Assembly: GCA_020425835.1 (NCBI GenBank)
Contig: JAGQRC010000010.1
Location: forward strand, 1-17,415
Source of the DNA: Planctomycetota bacterium
Lineage (GTDB): Bacteria; Planctomycetota; UBA8108; UBA1146; JAJFFE01
DNA length: 17,415 nucleotides
Direction of reading: 5' to 3'
The notes below the pieces were generated by a model. The model had not been told where the DNA came from. It saw only the letters and a list, made by a program, of their open reading frames with translations, and made no database searches. Made by a program: the position numbers and the translations under genes. Shown here one piece after another: positions 1-7,648 of this stretch; the first letter of the stretch is position 1, and each line of letters begins with the position of its first letter.

Positions 1-1857
1 CCGGTCGGAGCCGCCTACGTCTTTCGCTACGACGGCAGCATCTGGCTCCAGGAGCAGATCCTGAGTGTCGGCATCCCCGGGGATGAGTTCGGCTACTCGG
101 TGGGGATCCGCGGCGACACGATCGTCGTCGGGGCCCGATCGCGGCAGTCTTCGCACGGCGCGGTCTACGTCTTCGGATACAACGGATCGAGCTGGGTCCA
201 GGAGCAGCTCCTCACGGCGAGCGATGGAGCGTTGGGTGATCGGTTCGGCCACGTGGTCTCGATGGATGGCCCGATGCTCGCCGTCGGTGCACCCTACGAT
301 CAGGAGTTCGGCCCGGAGACGGGGGCGTGCTACCTCTACCGATTCGACGGCGCTCACTTCACCGACGAGATCAAGTTGGTGACGCCGGCCGGCTACAGCT
401 ACGCGCGCTACGGCTGGAGCGTCTCGGTCGACGGTGGATTCCTCGTCGTCGGTGCGCCGATCGCGGGAGGGCCGGACGGCTCCGGTTGGGCTTTCACCTA
501 CCGAGGTACTGCGGGAGGGATCTGGACCCTCCAGAACGAGTTCCCGGGCGAAGCGGCCTTCGAGGCCTTCGGCACGTCGGTCGCCGTGAACAACGGCGGT
601 TTCCTGGTCGGTGCACCCTACGGAACCATCAGCGTCCCTTCCTCCGGAGTGGCGAGGAACCGCGGGCGCCCGGCCGTGGCGTCGTTCGCGGGGGCGAGCT
701 TCTCCGGGGCCTTCCTTCCGTGGTGCTTCTTCGACCAGAGCGAGAACGGTTCCTACGCCTTCGGGGGCACCGCAACGGTGACGGGCGGCGATGACGGGGT
801 CTCCACCGGGACGATGACCCGCATCGAGCAGGGTTTCGATCTGCAGACCGAGTCCCACTACCGCGTCAGCTTCTCGTGGAGCTACACGTGCGTCGATGAT
901 CCGGGCTTCGACGGTGCCTACTGGGACTTGATCGATGTCGAGACCGGGATCAGCAAGATCGGTGGCCCGTTGCTCCTCGCGGACACCTCCGGCGAGTTCG
1001 GAGTCGAGAGCGTTTCCTTCACCGGTGGGTCCTGCTCGTTGAGGTTCGCCGTCTACTCCGGCGACAACATCGGCGGTCCCGGAGTCGCGGTGTTCGACGA
1101 TCTGTCGATCGTCGGTGACGAGCCCTACGCGCCGCTGACCCACGGGGACTTCGCCGATGAATCCGGAGTGCCATGGGTCTTCACCGACACCAGTCGACTC
1201 GGTCTCTTCCAAGTGGTCGACGGCACGGGAGTCGTCGTCGGCAGCCGCGACTACTACACGACGGGCGCCGAGACGTTCATCGCTCAGCGCGTCGCGGTCG
1301 GCGGGGGACCTCGCTTCATCTCGTTCGGTTGGTCGTACGAGTGTCTCGATGCGCCGGGATACGACGCGATCGAGTGGGACATCGTCGACCAGGCGACCGG
1401 CCTCTCCGCGATCGGCGGCAGGGAAGTGCTGAGCGACATCGGCGGCGCGGCGGGGCATGTGGCTCGAGCCTTCAGCGGCTCCGGGAACTACGAGCTCCGC
1501 CTCGGAGTGACGAGCGTCGACAGCATCTACGGCCCGGGCATCGCGACGTTCGACACCGTCTCGATCAGTCCGGATGGAGTTCACTTCACCCGCGGCGACG
1601 CCAACGCGGACGGGAGCTTCGACATCAGCGATGCCGTGAAAGTCCTCGACTACCTCTTCGTTCCCGGATCGACGGCGCCGACCTGTCTGGACGCCGCGGA
1701 CTGCAACGACGATGGTGGCGTCGACATCAGCGATGCGGTCTACGTGTTGTCGACGCTGTTCACGAGCGGACCACCGATCCCCGCACCGCACCCGTTCTGC
1801 GGCCCCGATCCGACGACCGATGCGCTCGGCTGCGCGAGCTTCCCGCCCTGTCCGTAG
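1..1857 (+). CDS. FG-GAP repeat protein with duplicated domain and C-terminal dockerin-like module (5' partial)
   Basis: The frame is open from the first base, so the true start lies upstream; 618 residues are visible. Residues 1 to about 215 hold FG-GAP_2-type propeller repeats (motifs FGYSVGIRGDTIVVGA, LAVGAPYD, LVVGAPIAGG, FLVGAPYG), each pairing an FG..V turn with a VGAP turn. Residues about 234-372 and 380-523 are two copies of an unrecognised beta-rich domain with matching cores (WSYTCVDDPGFDGAYWD and WSYECLDAPGYDAIEWD). Residues 529-618 are a dockerin-like module with two Asp-rich loops (RGDANADGSFDISDAV, DAADCNDDGGVDISDAV) and a Cys-containing tail ending CP. The protein is probably secreted and surface-located, but its signal peptide is outside the window. 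The last FG-GAP repeat breaks off just before the duplicated domains, so the propeller may be completed upstream or be incomplete. Binding partner unknown. Confidence 0.9.
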   Translation, partial: PVGAAYVFRYDGSIWLQEQILSVGIPGDEFGYSVGIRGDTIVVGARSRQSSHGAVYVFGYNGSSWVQEQLLTASDGALGDRFGHVVSMDGPMLAVGAPYDQEFGPETGACYLYRFDGAHFTDEIKLVTPAGYSYARYGWSVSVDGGFLVVGAPIAGGPDGSGWAFTYRGTAGGIWTLQNEFPGEAAFEAFGTSVAVNNGGFLVGAPYGTISVPSSGVARNRGRPAVASFAGASFSGAFLPWCFFDQSENGSYAFGGTATVTGGDDGVSTGTMTRIEQGFDLQTESHYRVSFSWSYTCVDDPGFDGAYWDLIDVETGISKIGGPLLLADTSGEFGVESVSFTGGSCSLRFAVYSGDNIGGPGVAVFDDLSIVGDEPYAPLTHGDFADESGVPWVFTDTSRLGLFQVVDGTGVVVGSRDYYTTGAETFIAQRVAVGGGPRFISFGWSYECLDAPGYDAIEWDIVDQATGLSAIGGREVLSDIGGAAGHVARAFSGSGNYELRLGVTSVDSIYGPGIATFDTVSISPDGVHFTRGDANADGSFDISDAVKVLDYLFVPGSTAPTCLDAADCNDDGGVDISDAVYVLSTLFTSGPPIPAPHPFCGPDPTTDALGCASFPPCP

Positions 1858-1865
1858 TCGAGGAG

Positions 1866-1897
1866 GGACGACCCGCAGCTCGGCTCGTCGGTCGTCC
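1866..1897. terminator. Inverted repeat between convergent genes, possible bidirectional terminator
   Basis: A perfect 8-base inverted repeat, GGACGACC at 1866-1873 and GGTCGTCC at 1890-1897, encloses a 16-base loop in the 63-base gap between two convergent genes. There is no T-run on either side, so an intrinsic terminator is only weakly supported. Position is the main argument. Confidence 0.3.
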
Positions 1898-1920
1898 GCG
1901 TCGCGAGATCGAGGAGCGCT

Positions 1921-3021
1921 CTACGCGCCAGTGGGCTCGATCGTCACCCGCGTCGTCTGCACGCGTTGTCGGTCGAGCCGCGCCGGCTGGGATGGGTCCC
2001 GGAGCGTCACGAAGACCGGGAGATCGACGGCTCGCTCACCCTCGGTCACGACGTAGGTCCCGAGATACGTGGAGCGAGCTCCTCGCGGATCATCCACGCG
2101 ATCGATCTCGACCATCGGGATGCTCGTGCGGTAACGACCGAGATCGAAGCGCGCGTCCTGGTCCGGCGATCCGACCACCACCACTCGGATGGTGTCACCG
2201 GCCTGGAACGTTCCTTCGTGCTCCCGAATGACCGAAGCAAAGGAAATGGAGGGGAACGACGGGCCGACCAGCGGTGGCTCGAGTGGACCGGTCAACGGAT
2301 CCGTGTCGTTGAGCGCGGTCGCACAGAACCCGGCGACGGAGCGTGCGAGATGCGACAGCGCATCGCCGCTCAAACCCTTGAGCGGTTCGGTCACGGCCGA
2401 GATCTGACCCGTGGGGCCCCCGCTCAGTCCGGCACCGCTGGACTCTTCGTGGCGTTCCCAGAAGAGGGTGTGTCCGACGCGGCCGTCCACCAGCTCGACG
2501 CGGAGTGCGACGGTCGCCCGAGCCTCCACGACGTAGTAGCTCCGGTTCCATCGCTCGACGTCACCGTAGACGATCGCGTCGACGCCGAGGCTCTGGGCGA
2601 GACTCGGGGCGAGGGATCGGTCCTGCGTCTGGTCGGCCGTGAGGCCGAGATGACTCAATCGCGTGTCCGTCGCCCAGAGCTCCGAGACCTCGAACGGTCC
2701 CCCCGCGAGTGACGCGGCGAAGGCGCGGCGAAGGATGACCGCAGCCTGGTCTCCGGGAGGGCTGTCGTCCCCGAGTCCCTCCAGAGCCAACAGCGAACCG
2801 ACCGCACCCAGTGCCGAGATGATCCTCCCCTCTTGCGGGGCGGTCACGCGGAACGGGAGGACGGCCACTCGGAGACCCTGGGCCCGTGCGGACTCGAAGT
2901 CCGGGGAGCGGCCCGAATCCGTGCTCGCGCATCCCGCGGCGACGGCCATCAGCCCGAGGAGGAGGCACCGCGAGGCGCCGTCTGCAACCTTGTTCGCGAG
3001 AGTAGCGATCGTGCGGATCAT
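1921..3021 (-). CDS. GNA1162/LpoB-like lipoprotein, third gene of lipoprotein operon
   Basis: This encodes a 366-residue predicted lipoprotein with a signal sequence and lipobox VAAGC (Cys31). After a short linker come LRVAVLPF (about residue 50), typical of LpoB/GNA1162-like periplasmic lipoproteins, and GVDAIVYGDVERWNRSYYVV, which resembles the core of the GNA1162 (DUF799, PF05643) family, where a predicted beta-sheet domain sits on the periplasmic side. The last 120 residues form a second beta-rich domain with VVVVGSPDQDARFDLG and IPMVEI, also recognisable in the upstream neighbour. Its ATG overlaps the stop of that gene (ATGA at 3018-3021), implying translational coupling. The role is probably in envelope assembly or maintenance. 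Family assignment is by motif resemblance only. Confidence 0.85.
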   Translation of the reverse strand: MIRTIATLANKVADGASRCLLLGLMAVAAGCASTDSGRSPDFESARAQGLRVAVLPFRVTAPQEGRIISALGAVGSLLALEGLGDDSPPGDQAAVILRRAFAASLAGGPFEVSELWATDTRLSHLGLTADQTQDRSLAPSLAQSLGVDAIVYGDVERWNRSYYVVEARATVALRVELVDGRVGHTLFWERHEESSGAGLSGGPTGQISAVTEPLKGLSGDALSHLARSVAGFCATALNDTDPLTGPLEPPLVGPSFPSISFASVIREHEGTFQAGDTIRVVVVGSPDQDARFDLGRYRTSIPMVEIDRVDDPRGARSTYLGTYVVTEGERAVDLPVFVTLRDPSQPARLDRQRVQTTRVTIEPTGA

Positions 3022-3995
3022 GGAGCCTCGCTCCGAGCCGGTGGTGTCGTGGGCCTGTCCGCCGCCTCGCGAGACGGATCAGCGTGACCGAATCGATCTC
3101 GGATGTGCGCACGCACGACCCCATCGAAAGGGAACCGTTCACCGGAATCGACACGGTGCACCCCGCGGTAACTCCCCGGAATGACTTCCCGCGTGGGAAG
3201 TCCACGGAGATGGGGAGCGAGGTCGTAGGAGACGAGAGCGCGCGGGGTGGCGGTCACCTCGACCTCGAGGAGCTCGCCCGGTCGACGGTGTGACTCGACG
3301 GCGAAGATCTCGGGCGCGATCGGAAGATCCAGGCTCTCCGGCGCGGCCATCGGGATCGTGTCGAGGAGTTCGTCGCAGTACTCGGTGGCGAGGACACGGA
3401 ACGCGCTCCGCGTCCCCGCGCGGAGCTGCTCGCCGAGAGCGCTGAACAGCTGCCCGCTCTGGAGGAGCAGCCCACCCCAGTGTCGGACCGAGAAGTGGGT
3501 CCGCCATGCGAATGACGAGTTCGCCCCCCGCAGATGCCAGCGCCCATCGATCCCGTGGCAGCGCACGACCAGGAGATTGAGGTCCCTGGCGCGGAGGTCC
3601 TCTCCGATCACCAAACCATCGACATCGAGAGCGGCGCAGAGGGTCGCGGCATCGAGCTCTTCCTCACGATCGGACAGGTGTGGAAGGAGCGTTCCATCCG
3701 CTTCGTCGGCGTCGTGGAGCCAACCGTTCTCGCTGAGCACGCGATCCACATAGGCGTTGTCGATCACCGCGAAGTTGCGAACCCGCAACCTTTCCCGCAC
3801 GAGCGTCCGCACGTAGTCGCGCTCGGCGGGTCCTGCTGGTCCCGTCACCGGCAGCACAGCGACCCGACCCGGAACCGCGAGACCGACGCTCACCTCCACC
3901 GGGCTCGCGCACCCGGCGGCCAAGGCTCCCACGAGCCACACGGCGGCGAGCGCGGGGATCGTGTGCGTGCGGTGACCCGACGCTCGGGTGATCAT
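3018..3995 (-). CDS. LpoB-like lipoprotein, second gene of lipoprotein operon
   Basis: This encodes a 325-residue predicted lipoprotein with lipobox LAAGC (Cys29) after a hydrophobic signal sequence. The ATG at 3993-3995 is chosen because it overlaps the stop of the upstream gene as ATGA, although the frame is open far upstream, into the antisense of the sigma-factor gene. The N-terminal domain starts with GRVAVLPVTGP and continues with RNFAVIDNAYVDRVLSENG and ALDVDGLVIGEDL, the layout of LpoB/GNA1162-like lipoproteins. The C-terminal domain (PGELLEVEVTATPRALVSYD, then PGSYRGVHRVDSGERFPFDG) parallels the C-terminal domain of the downstream lipoprotein, suggesting old paralogues. It is probably anchored in a membrane facing the periplasm. 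No enzymatic residues are recognised. Confidence 0.85.
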   Translation of the reverse strand: MITRASGHRTHTIPALAAVWLVGALAAGCASPVEVSVGLAVPGRVAVLPVTGPAGPAERDYVRTLVRERLRVRNFAVIDNAYVDRVLSENGWLHDADEADGTLLPHLSDREEELDAATLCAALDVDGLVIGEDLRARDLNLLVVRCHGIDGRWHLRGANSSFAWRTHFSVRHWGGLLLQSGQLFSALGEQLRAGTRSAFRVLATEYCDELLDTIPMAAPESLDLPIAPEIFAVESHRRPGELLEVEVTATPRALVSYDLAPHLRGLPTREVIPGSYRGVHRVDSGERFPFDGVVRAHIRDRFGHADPSREAADRPTTPPARSEAP

Positions 3996-4435
3996 CGCAG
4001 CCCCTTCGCCACCACGCGGATCGTCCCGTTCTCCGTGCGCCCGGCACGAGTCAGGTGATACGAGAAGGTCCCGAGTTCGTGGAAGCAGATGATCGCGCAG
4101 TTGCTCGGTCTCAACCCGTCGCAGACGAGCCGCTTCCCTTCGACCTCGCGGAAGCCGGTCACCGTGCGGCACGGTCGAGATCCGCCGAGTGCCCGGTCCA
4201 GGGTCACCGAGAGGGCGTCGCCGAGGTCTTCCGTGCCGTTCCAGAAGCAGAGGGTCCCGAACTGCTCGACGACGATGTCCGGGGCGCGAAAGGCGTCGCC
4301 CCCCTCGATGAAGACGGCCCGCTGCTCGCCCTCCGAAATCGTGCTCGGCGAGCGGCAGGAGACAACAGTGATCGCGAACAGCGCGAGAGTCCGCCACCCG
4401 AACCGTCGCTCGGGCAGCTCGCCGGTTCCCCCCAT
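3992..4435 (-). CDS. Small cupredoxin-like lipoprotein, first gene of lipoprotein operon
   Basis: This encodes 147 residues. The start at 4435 is preferred because AAGGAG lies a few bases upstream and the protein then begins with a charged stretch, a hydrophobic segment and a plausible lipobox VVSC (Cys27). The frame stays open upstream to 4537, but that extension has no ribosome-binding site and looks non-coding. The mature part has a cupredoxin-like pattern, with an early strand (QFGTLCFWNGT) and the terminal FHELGTFSYHL...GTIRVV resembling the plastocyanin-type GTYxYxC...G.V.V end. The copper-ligand Cys and His of that loop appear to be Leu and Ala, so copper binding is doubtful. Four Cys residues (CFWNGT, RPCRT, VCDG, NCAIICF region) may form disulfides. 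The stop overlaps the next start (ATGA). Confidence 0.75.
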   Translation of the reverse strand: MGGTGELPERRFGWRTLALFAITVVSCRSPSTISEGEQRAVFIEGGDAFRAPDIVVEQFGTLCFWNGTEDLGDALSVTLDRALGGSRPCRTVTGFREVEGKRLVCDGLRPSNCAIICFHELGTFSYHLTRAGRTENGTIRVVAKGLR

Positions 4436-4739
4436 CGATCGCTCCTTCCCCCTGAGACCCGCGACGCACTCGACTCCCGCCGCACTGCGGAGTTTCCCAC
4501 GATGCGATGCCGCGACAGCCGCGGCAAGGGGGGGCACCGAGGCCGTCCGCGTCGGTGCTCGCGGAGCGACCTCCGAGGGCAGCGCTCTCCTCGGGTGCTC
4601 CGATGGCTCGAGGGGTCGACGGCGGTGGTCGTGCTCGTCGTACTGCTTTCGACACCCCGACTTGCGCGAGTCTGCCGCGTGCCGTGAAAATCGATCTTCG
4701 GCCGTCGCTGCATGGGTGGAAGGCGAGGAAGACGTGGGT
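4436..4739. promoter_or_regulatory. Divergent intergenic region between lipoprotein operon and sigma-factor gene
   Basis: These 304 bases separate two divergently read units and must hold both promoters. Frames crossing it show no protein-like composition. On the + strand TTGCGC (4662-4667) and GAAAAT (4686-4691) are separated by 18 bases and could form a weak sigma-70-type promoter ending about 50 bases before the sigma-factor start. On the - strand no convincing promoter is seen. GAGGAAG at 4725-4731 is the likely ribosome-binding site of the + gene. The shared region makes control of the lipoprotein operon by the sigma factor possible, but no duplicated ECF-type promoter motif was found. 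Confidence 0.35.
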
Positions 4740-6770
4740 GTGACCCGTTCTCGTGAAGACCGAGTGCTCGAGGACTTCCGAGCACGCCCCTCGGACCGAA
4801 CGCGCTTGCGCCTCCTCGAGGCGGCGCAGGGCTGGGCGTTCTCGGTCGCGTTCGGGGTGCTTCGTCAACGCGAGGATGCCGAGGACGTCGCTCAGGAGGT
4901 CCTGCTCGAGTTGCTCGAAGCCGTGCCGACCCTGAACGACACCCGACACCTGCGGCGCTGGACCTACCGCGCGTCTCTCCACGAAGCCATCGACCAGCGA
5001 CGTCGAAAGCAGCGGCGCATGAAACACGAGCAGGGTCGAGCGAACGAATCTCGTTCCGATGGACCCCACGCGGATCACGCGCTGATCGAGGCGGACGAGA
5101 GACTCGCACTCCACGCGAGCCTCGCGCAGCTCGACGACGACTCTCAGGAACTCCTGGTCGGATACTTCTTCGAAGGACGCACGTTGGCCCAACTCGCCCA
5201 GGGTCGCGGTTGTTCCACGACCCATGTGTGGAACCAGATCGAGCGCGGGAAGAGCGCTCTCGCGCGACGACTCGAACGATCGGGCTACACTTCGGTGTCG
5301 CCCCTCGCTGGGTCTTGGCTCGAGGCGATCCCCAAGGCTCCGGCGCCACCTCCCGTGGCCGCCGAGGTCTTGGCCCGCGCCAAGACGATGCTCTCGGCCG
5401 CCAGTCCGGCAACCGCGAGCGGGATCGGAGTGGCGCTCATGGCGATGACCCAGGCGAAAGTGGCCGTGCCGGTGATCGGGGTGTTGTGTTTCTGTCTCGG
5501 ACTCGGGGCGACGCAGCTGTTCGAAGGGCGAGGGGGTGGCGGCGGTGGTTCGGCGGATCCTGCGCTGGCGTCCTCGAACGAGGGACGAAGCGGGAACTCG
5601 GTCGACGACTCGGCACTTCGGACCGAGCTCGATACGTTGCGCGCAGAGAACGAGCGCCTCGCCGCTCGGCTACACAAGGTCGACGAACTGCCGAGCAGCG
5701 AGTCCGTCGATGGGCGCGGGGCGGAGTCCGGGTCGAAGGAGGCCTCCGTGGAGTCCGCGTCCGCCTCGACGCTTCAGCGACGGCTCGAGCGACTGAGCGT
5801 GTGGATGACGGGAATGCGTCGTCGGGCTCTGGATCTCGATGGTACGAACGACCCCGAGGCGTTCAGCGCCTTTCAGGCGGAGGCCATCGAGGAGCTCGAG
5901 CGCGAAACCGCGGGGCTCCGGTCATTGATGCTCGAGGACCCGGGCACGTTGTTCGCCTTCCTGAAACGCGAGGACGTCGCGGACGACTTCATCGCGATGA
6001 CGCTCAACGTCCTGATCGAGAAGATCCGGAGGCCGGGCGGATCCTGGTCGATCGAATCGGACACGAAGCTGCCCACCGAGATGGTCGATGGGATTCTCGA
6101 CCTCGCGGAAGAGTCGGGTGGCCGGCTGGCCAAGGAGTGCCTCAGTGTCTTCATGACCGTGCGAAGCCTGGAAGACCGACAGCTCGAACGGCTTCGAGAG
6201 TGGATCGACAGTCCCGACCCGGGACTGGCCGGTGAGGCGCTCGATGTCTATACGAGCAACGCCCGACAACGGCCGGAGCTCTACGACGACGCGCTCCGAG
6301 AGAGAGTCCATGACATTCTGCGTCACGGTCGTCCCGAGGAGAGGTTCCTGGTCCAAGCTGCGCTCGGTGCACTGATCGAGTCCGACGATCCCGAGCTCAT
6401 GGACACGGTCCTCGGCCTCTTGCAGAGCGGCCGATACCCCAGCTTGGACACGAACTTGATCTACACGTTGATGAATCGTGCTTCGAGAGGGGACACGATT
6501 CGGAGCGCCGACTTGGTGCGACCGCTGCTGTCCGCCGCCCGGCGGGCCCATGAGGGAGGAAGCACCAACGTCGTCGTCTCGGGCGTCCTTCGTCTCCTTC
6601 GTGAAGACGATGCGCGAACCGTGCTCGAGGAGTTGCGCTCCCGATCGACCGGAGACGAGCGAGCTCGGATCGACGATCTCCTCGACCGACTCGGCCGGGA
6701 CGGGGTCACCCCCGCAGGACTCGAGCAAGAGTTCCTTCGCGGGTCGGACTCCCAAGGCGAAGGTCGTTGA
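4740..6770 (+). CDS. Membrane-tethered ECF-like sigma-70 factor with C-terminal coiled coil and helical domain
   Basis: This encodes 676 residues from a GTG start chosen because GAGGAAG lies 8 bases upstream; the frame is open much further 5' without protein-like sequence. Residues about 25-93 are sigma region 2 (REDAEDVAQEVLLELLEAV, then HLRRWTYRASLHEAIDQRRR). Residues about 121-180 are region 4, with a helix-turn-helix (GRTLAQLAQGRGCSTTHVW, IERGKSALARRLE). A Pro/Ala-rich linker leads to a hydrophobic span at about 241-258, a Gly-rich stretch (263-270), a coiled coil (about 290-314, LDTLRAENERLAARL) and about 330 residues of helical, HEAT-like sequence. Sigma regions would be cytoplasmic and the C-terminal part extracytoplasmic. 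Long C-terminal extensions on sigma factors are known in Planctomycetota. There is no separate anti-sigma gene beside it; the extension may take that role (inference). Confidence 0.88.
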   Translation: MTRSREDRVLEDFRARPSDRTRLRLLEAAQGWAFSVAFGVLRQREDAEDVAQEVLLELLEAVPTLNDTRHLRRWTYRASLHEAIDQRRRKQRRMKHEQGRANESRSDGPHADHALIEADERLALHASLAQLDDDSQELLVGYFFEGRTLAQLAQGRGCSTTHVWNQIERGKSALARRLERSGYTSVSPLAGSWLEAIPKAPAPPPVAAEVLARAKTMLSAASPATASGIGVALMAMTQAKVAVPVIGVLCFCLGLGATQLFEGRGGGGGGSADPALASSNEGRSGNSVDDSALRTELDTLRAENERLAARLHKVDELPSSESVDGRGAESGSKEASVESASASTLQRRLERLSVWMTGMRRRALDLDGTNDPEAFSAFQAEAIEELERETAGLRSLMLEDPGTLFAFLKREDVADDFIAMTLNVLIEKIRRPGGSWSIESDTKLPTEMVDGILDLAEESGGRLAKECLSVFMTVRSLEDRQLERLREWIDSPDPGLAGEALDVYTSNARQRPELYDDALRERVHDILRHGRPEERFLVQAALGALIESDDPELMDTVLGLLQSGRYPSLDTNLIYTLMNRASRGDTIRSADLVRPLLSAARRAHEGGSTNVVVSGVLRLLREDDARTVLEELRSRSTGDERARIDDLLDRLGRDGVTPAGLEQEFLRGSDSQGEGR

Positions 6771-6909
6771 CCGCGTCGTCCCGGGGCGAGCACCGTCGGA
6801 GTTCGGTCCGGAGCTTTGCGCCCGTTCTCGTTGCGCGTACCATCGACGAGCGTCCCCGGAGCGCTTCCGGGCGCAATCCCTCGCGCAAGCAGAACGAGAG
6901 GACTCCCCT

Positions 6910-7485
6910 ATGAGGATCCGACGGATCGCCCCCACCGCGTTCGCGATCGTGCTGTCCTTCTGGCTCGGAAACGTCCTGGCCACGCCGCAAGACGAGCCCG
7001 CGGCGATGATGCCGCCGTGGATGCGGTTGGGCGAGGAGCACGCGCAGCTCGCCAAGTCGGTCGGCAAGTACGACGTGGCCGGCCAGTTCTGGATGGGCCC
7101 GGAGGGGCCTGCCATGCCGTGGGCCGCGAAGGCCGAGCGGAAGATGATCCTGGGCGGCCGCTACCTCCAGGAGACGATGGTCGCCGACTTCATGGGACAG
7201 CCGTTCGAGGGATGGCTGATCCAGGGCTATGACACCGTGGCCAAGGAGCACTTCACGATCTGGATGGACAGCACGAGCCCGATCGTCGCCACGAGCCGCG
7301 GCAAGGCGGTCGATGGTGTCCTGAAGATGACCGGGGACGGCCCCGACCAGATGACCGGGCAGCCGAAGAAGACCAAGTCCGAGATCCGGGAAGAGGGTGA
7401 CAAGGTCATGCTGACCATGTGGGACGTCCTGCCGGATGGGAAGTCCTTCAAGTCGATGGAGCTGACCTACACGCCGGCGAAGTAG
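6910..7485 (+). CDS. DUF1579-like exported protein
   Basis: This encodes 191 residues. The ATG at 6910 has GAGAGGA 7 bases upstream and opens a signal peptide (MRIRRIAPTAFAIVLSFWLG) with probable cleavage after VLA, residue 24. The mature part matches the pattern of the DUF1579 family (PF07617): EHAQLAKSVGKYDV, then LGGRYLQE, GQPFEGWLIQGYDT and FTIWMDST, in that order. This is a small lipocalin-like beta-barrel fold of unknown biochemical role, common in Planctomycetota and other environmental bacteria. It follows the sigma-factor gene on the same strand after 139 bases and may have its own promoter. Family confidence is good; function is unknown. Confidence 0.88.
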   Translation: MRIRRIAPTAFAIVLSFWLGNVLATPQDEPAAMMPPWMRLGEEHAQLAKSVGKYDVAGQFWMGPEGPAMPWAAKAERKMILGGRYLQETMVADFMGQPFEGWLIQGYDTVAKEHFTIWMDSTSPIVATSRGKAVDGVLKMTGDGPDQMTGQPKKTKSEIREEGDKVMLTMWDVLPDGKSFKSMELTYTPAK

Positions 7486-7504
7486 CGCCTCAGAGCCGGC
7501 TGCT

Positions 7505-7521
7505 CGGGAAGCGGATTCCCG
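7505..7521. terminator. Short hairpin between convergent genes
   Basis: CGGGAA and TTCCCG form a 6-base stem with a 5-base loop, 20 bases after the stop of the DUF1579-like gene, in the 163-base convergent gap before the dockerin-like gene. No T-run follows, so an intrinsic terminator is only suggested by position. Nothing else is seen in this gap. Confidence 0.28.
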
Positions 7522-7648
7522 TGGGGTATGCCGAGACCAGAGCGGCCGCGTTCGTCGTCCGTCGGAGCAGAATCCCGGGCGGGAGGCGATCGCTCCCGAC
7601 CGGGTGAGCCTCTTCGGCCATAGCCGTCCGATTCGGGGATTTCTCGAG

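Noticed and set aside
1173..2231. Open frame of 352 codons on the + strand across the first convergent junction
   Set aside because: It is Arg-rich and overlaps both the FG-GAP gene and the lipoprotein gene, with no motif; it is a frame-shifted shadow.
4089..4739. Upstream extension of the sigma-factor frame from an ATG at 4089
   Set aside because: It runs antisense through the first lipoprotein gene and the divergent promoter region and is not protein-like. The GTG at 4740 with GAGGAAG in front fits the start of sigma region 2 well.
3996..5225. N-terminal extension of the second lipoprotein gene up to 5225 on the - strand
   Set aside because: The extension covers the cupredoxin-like gene and the sigma-factor gene. 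The internal ATG at 3995 gives a lipoprotein signal sequence and an ATGA overlap, which is far more convincing.
6478..6909. Upstream extension of the DUF1579-like frame
   Set aside because: It overlaps the sigma-factor gene in another frame. The ATG at 6910 has a ribosome-binding site and opens a signal peptide.
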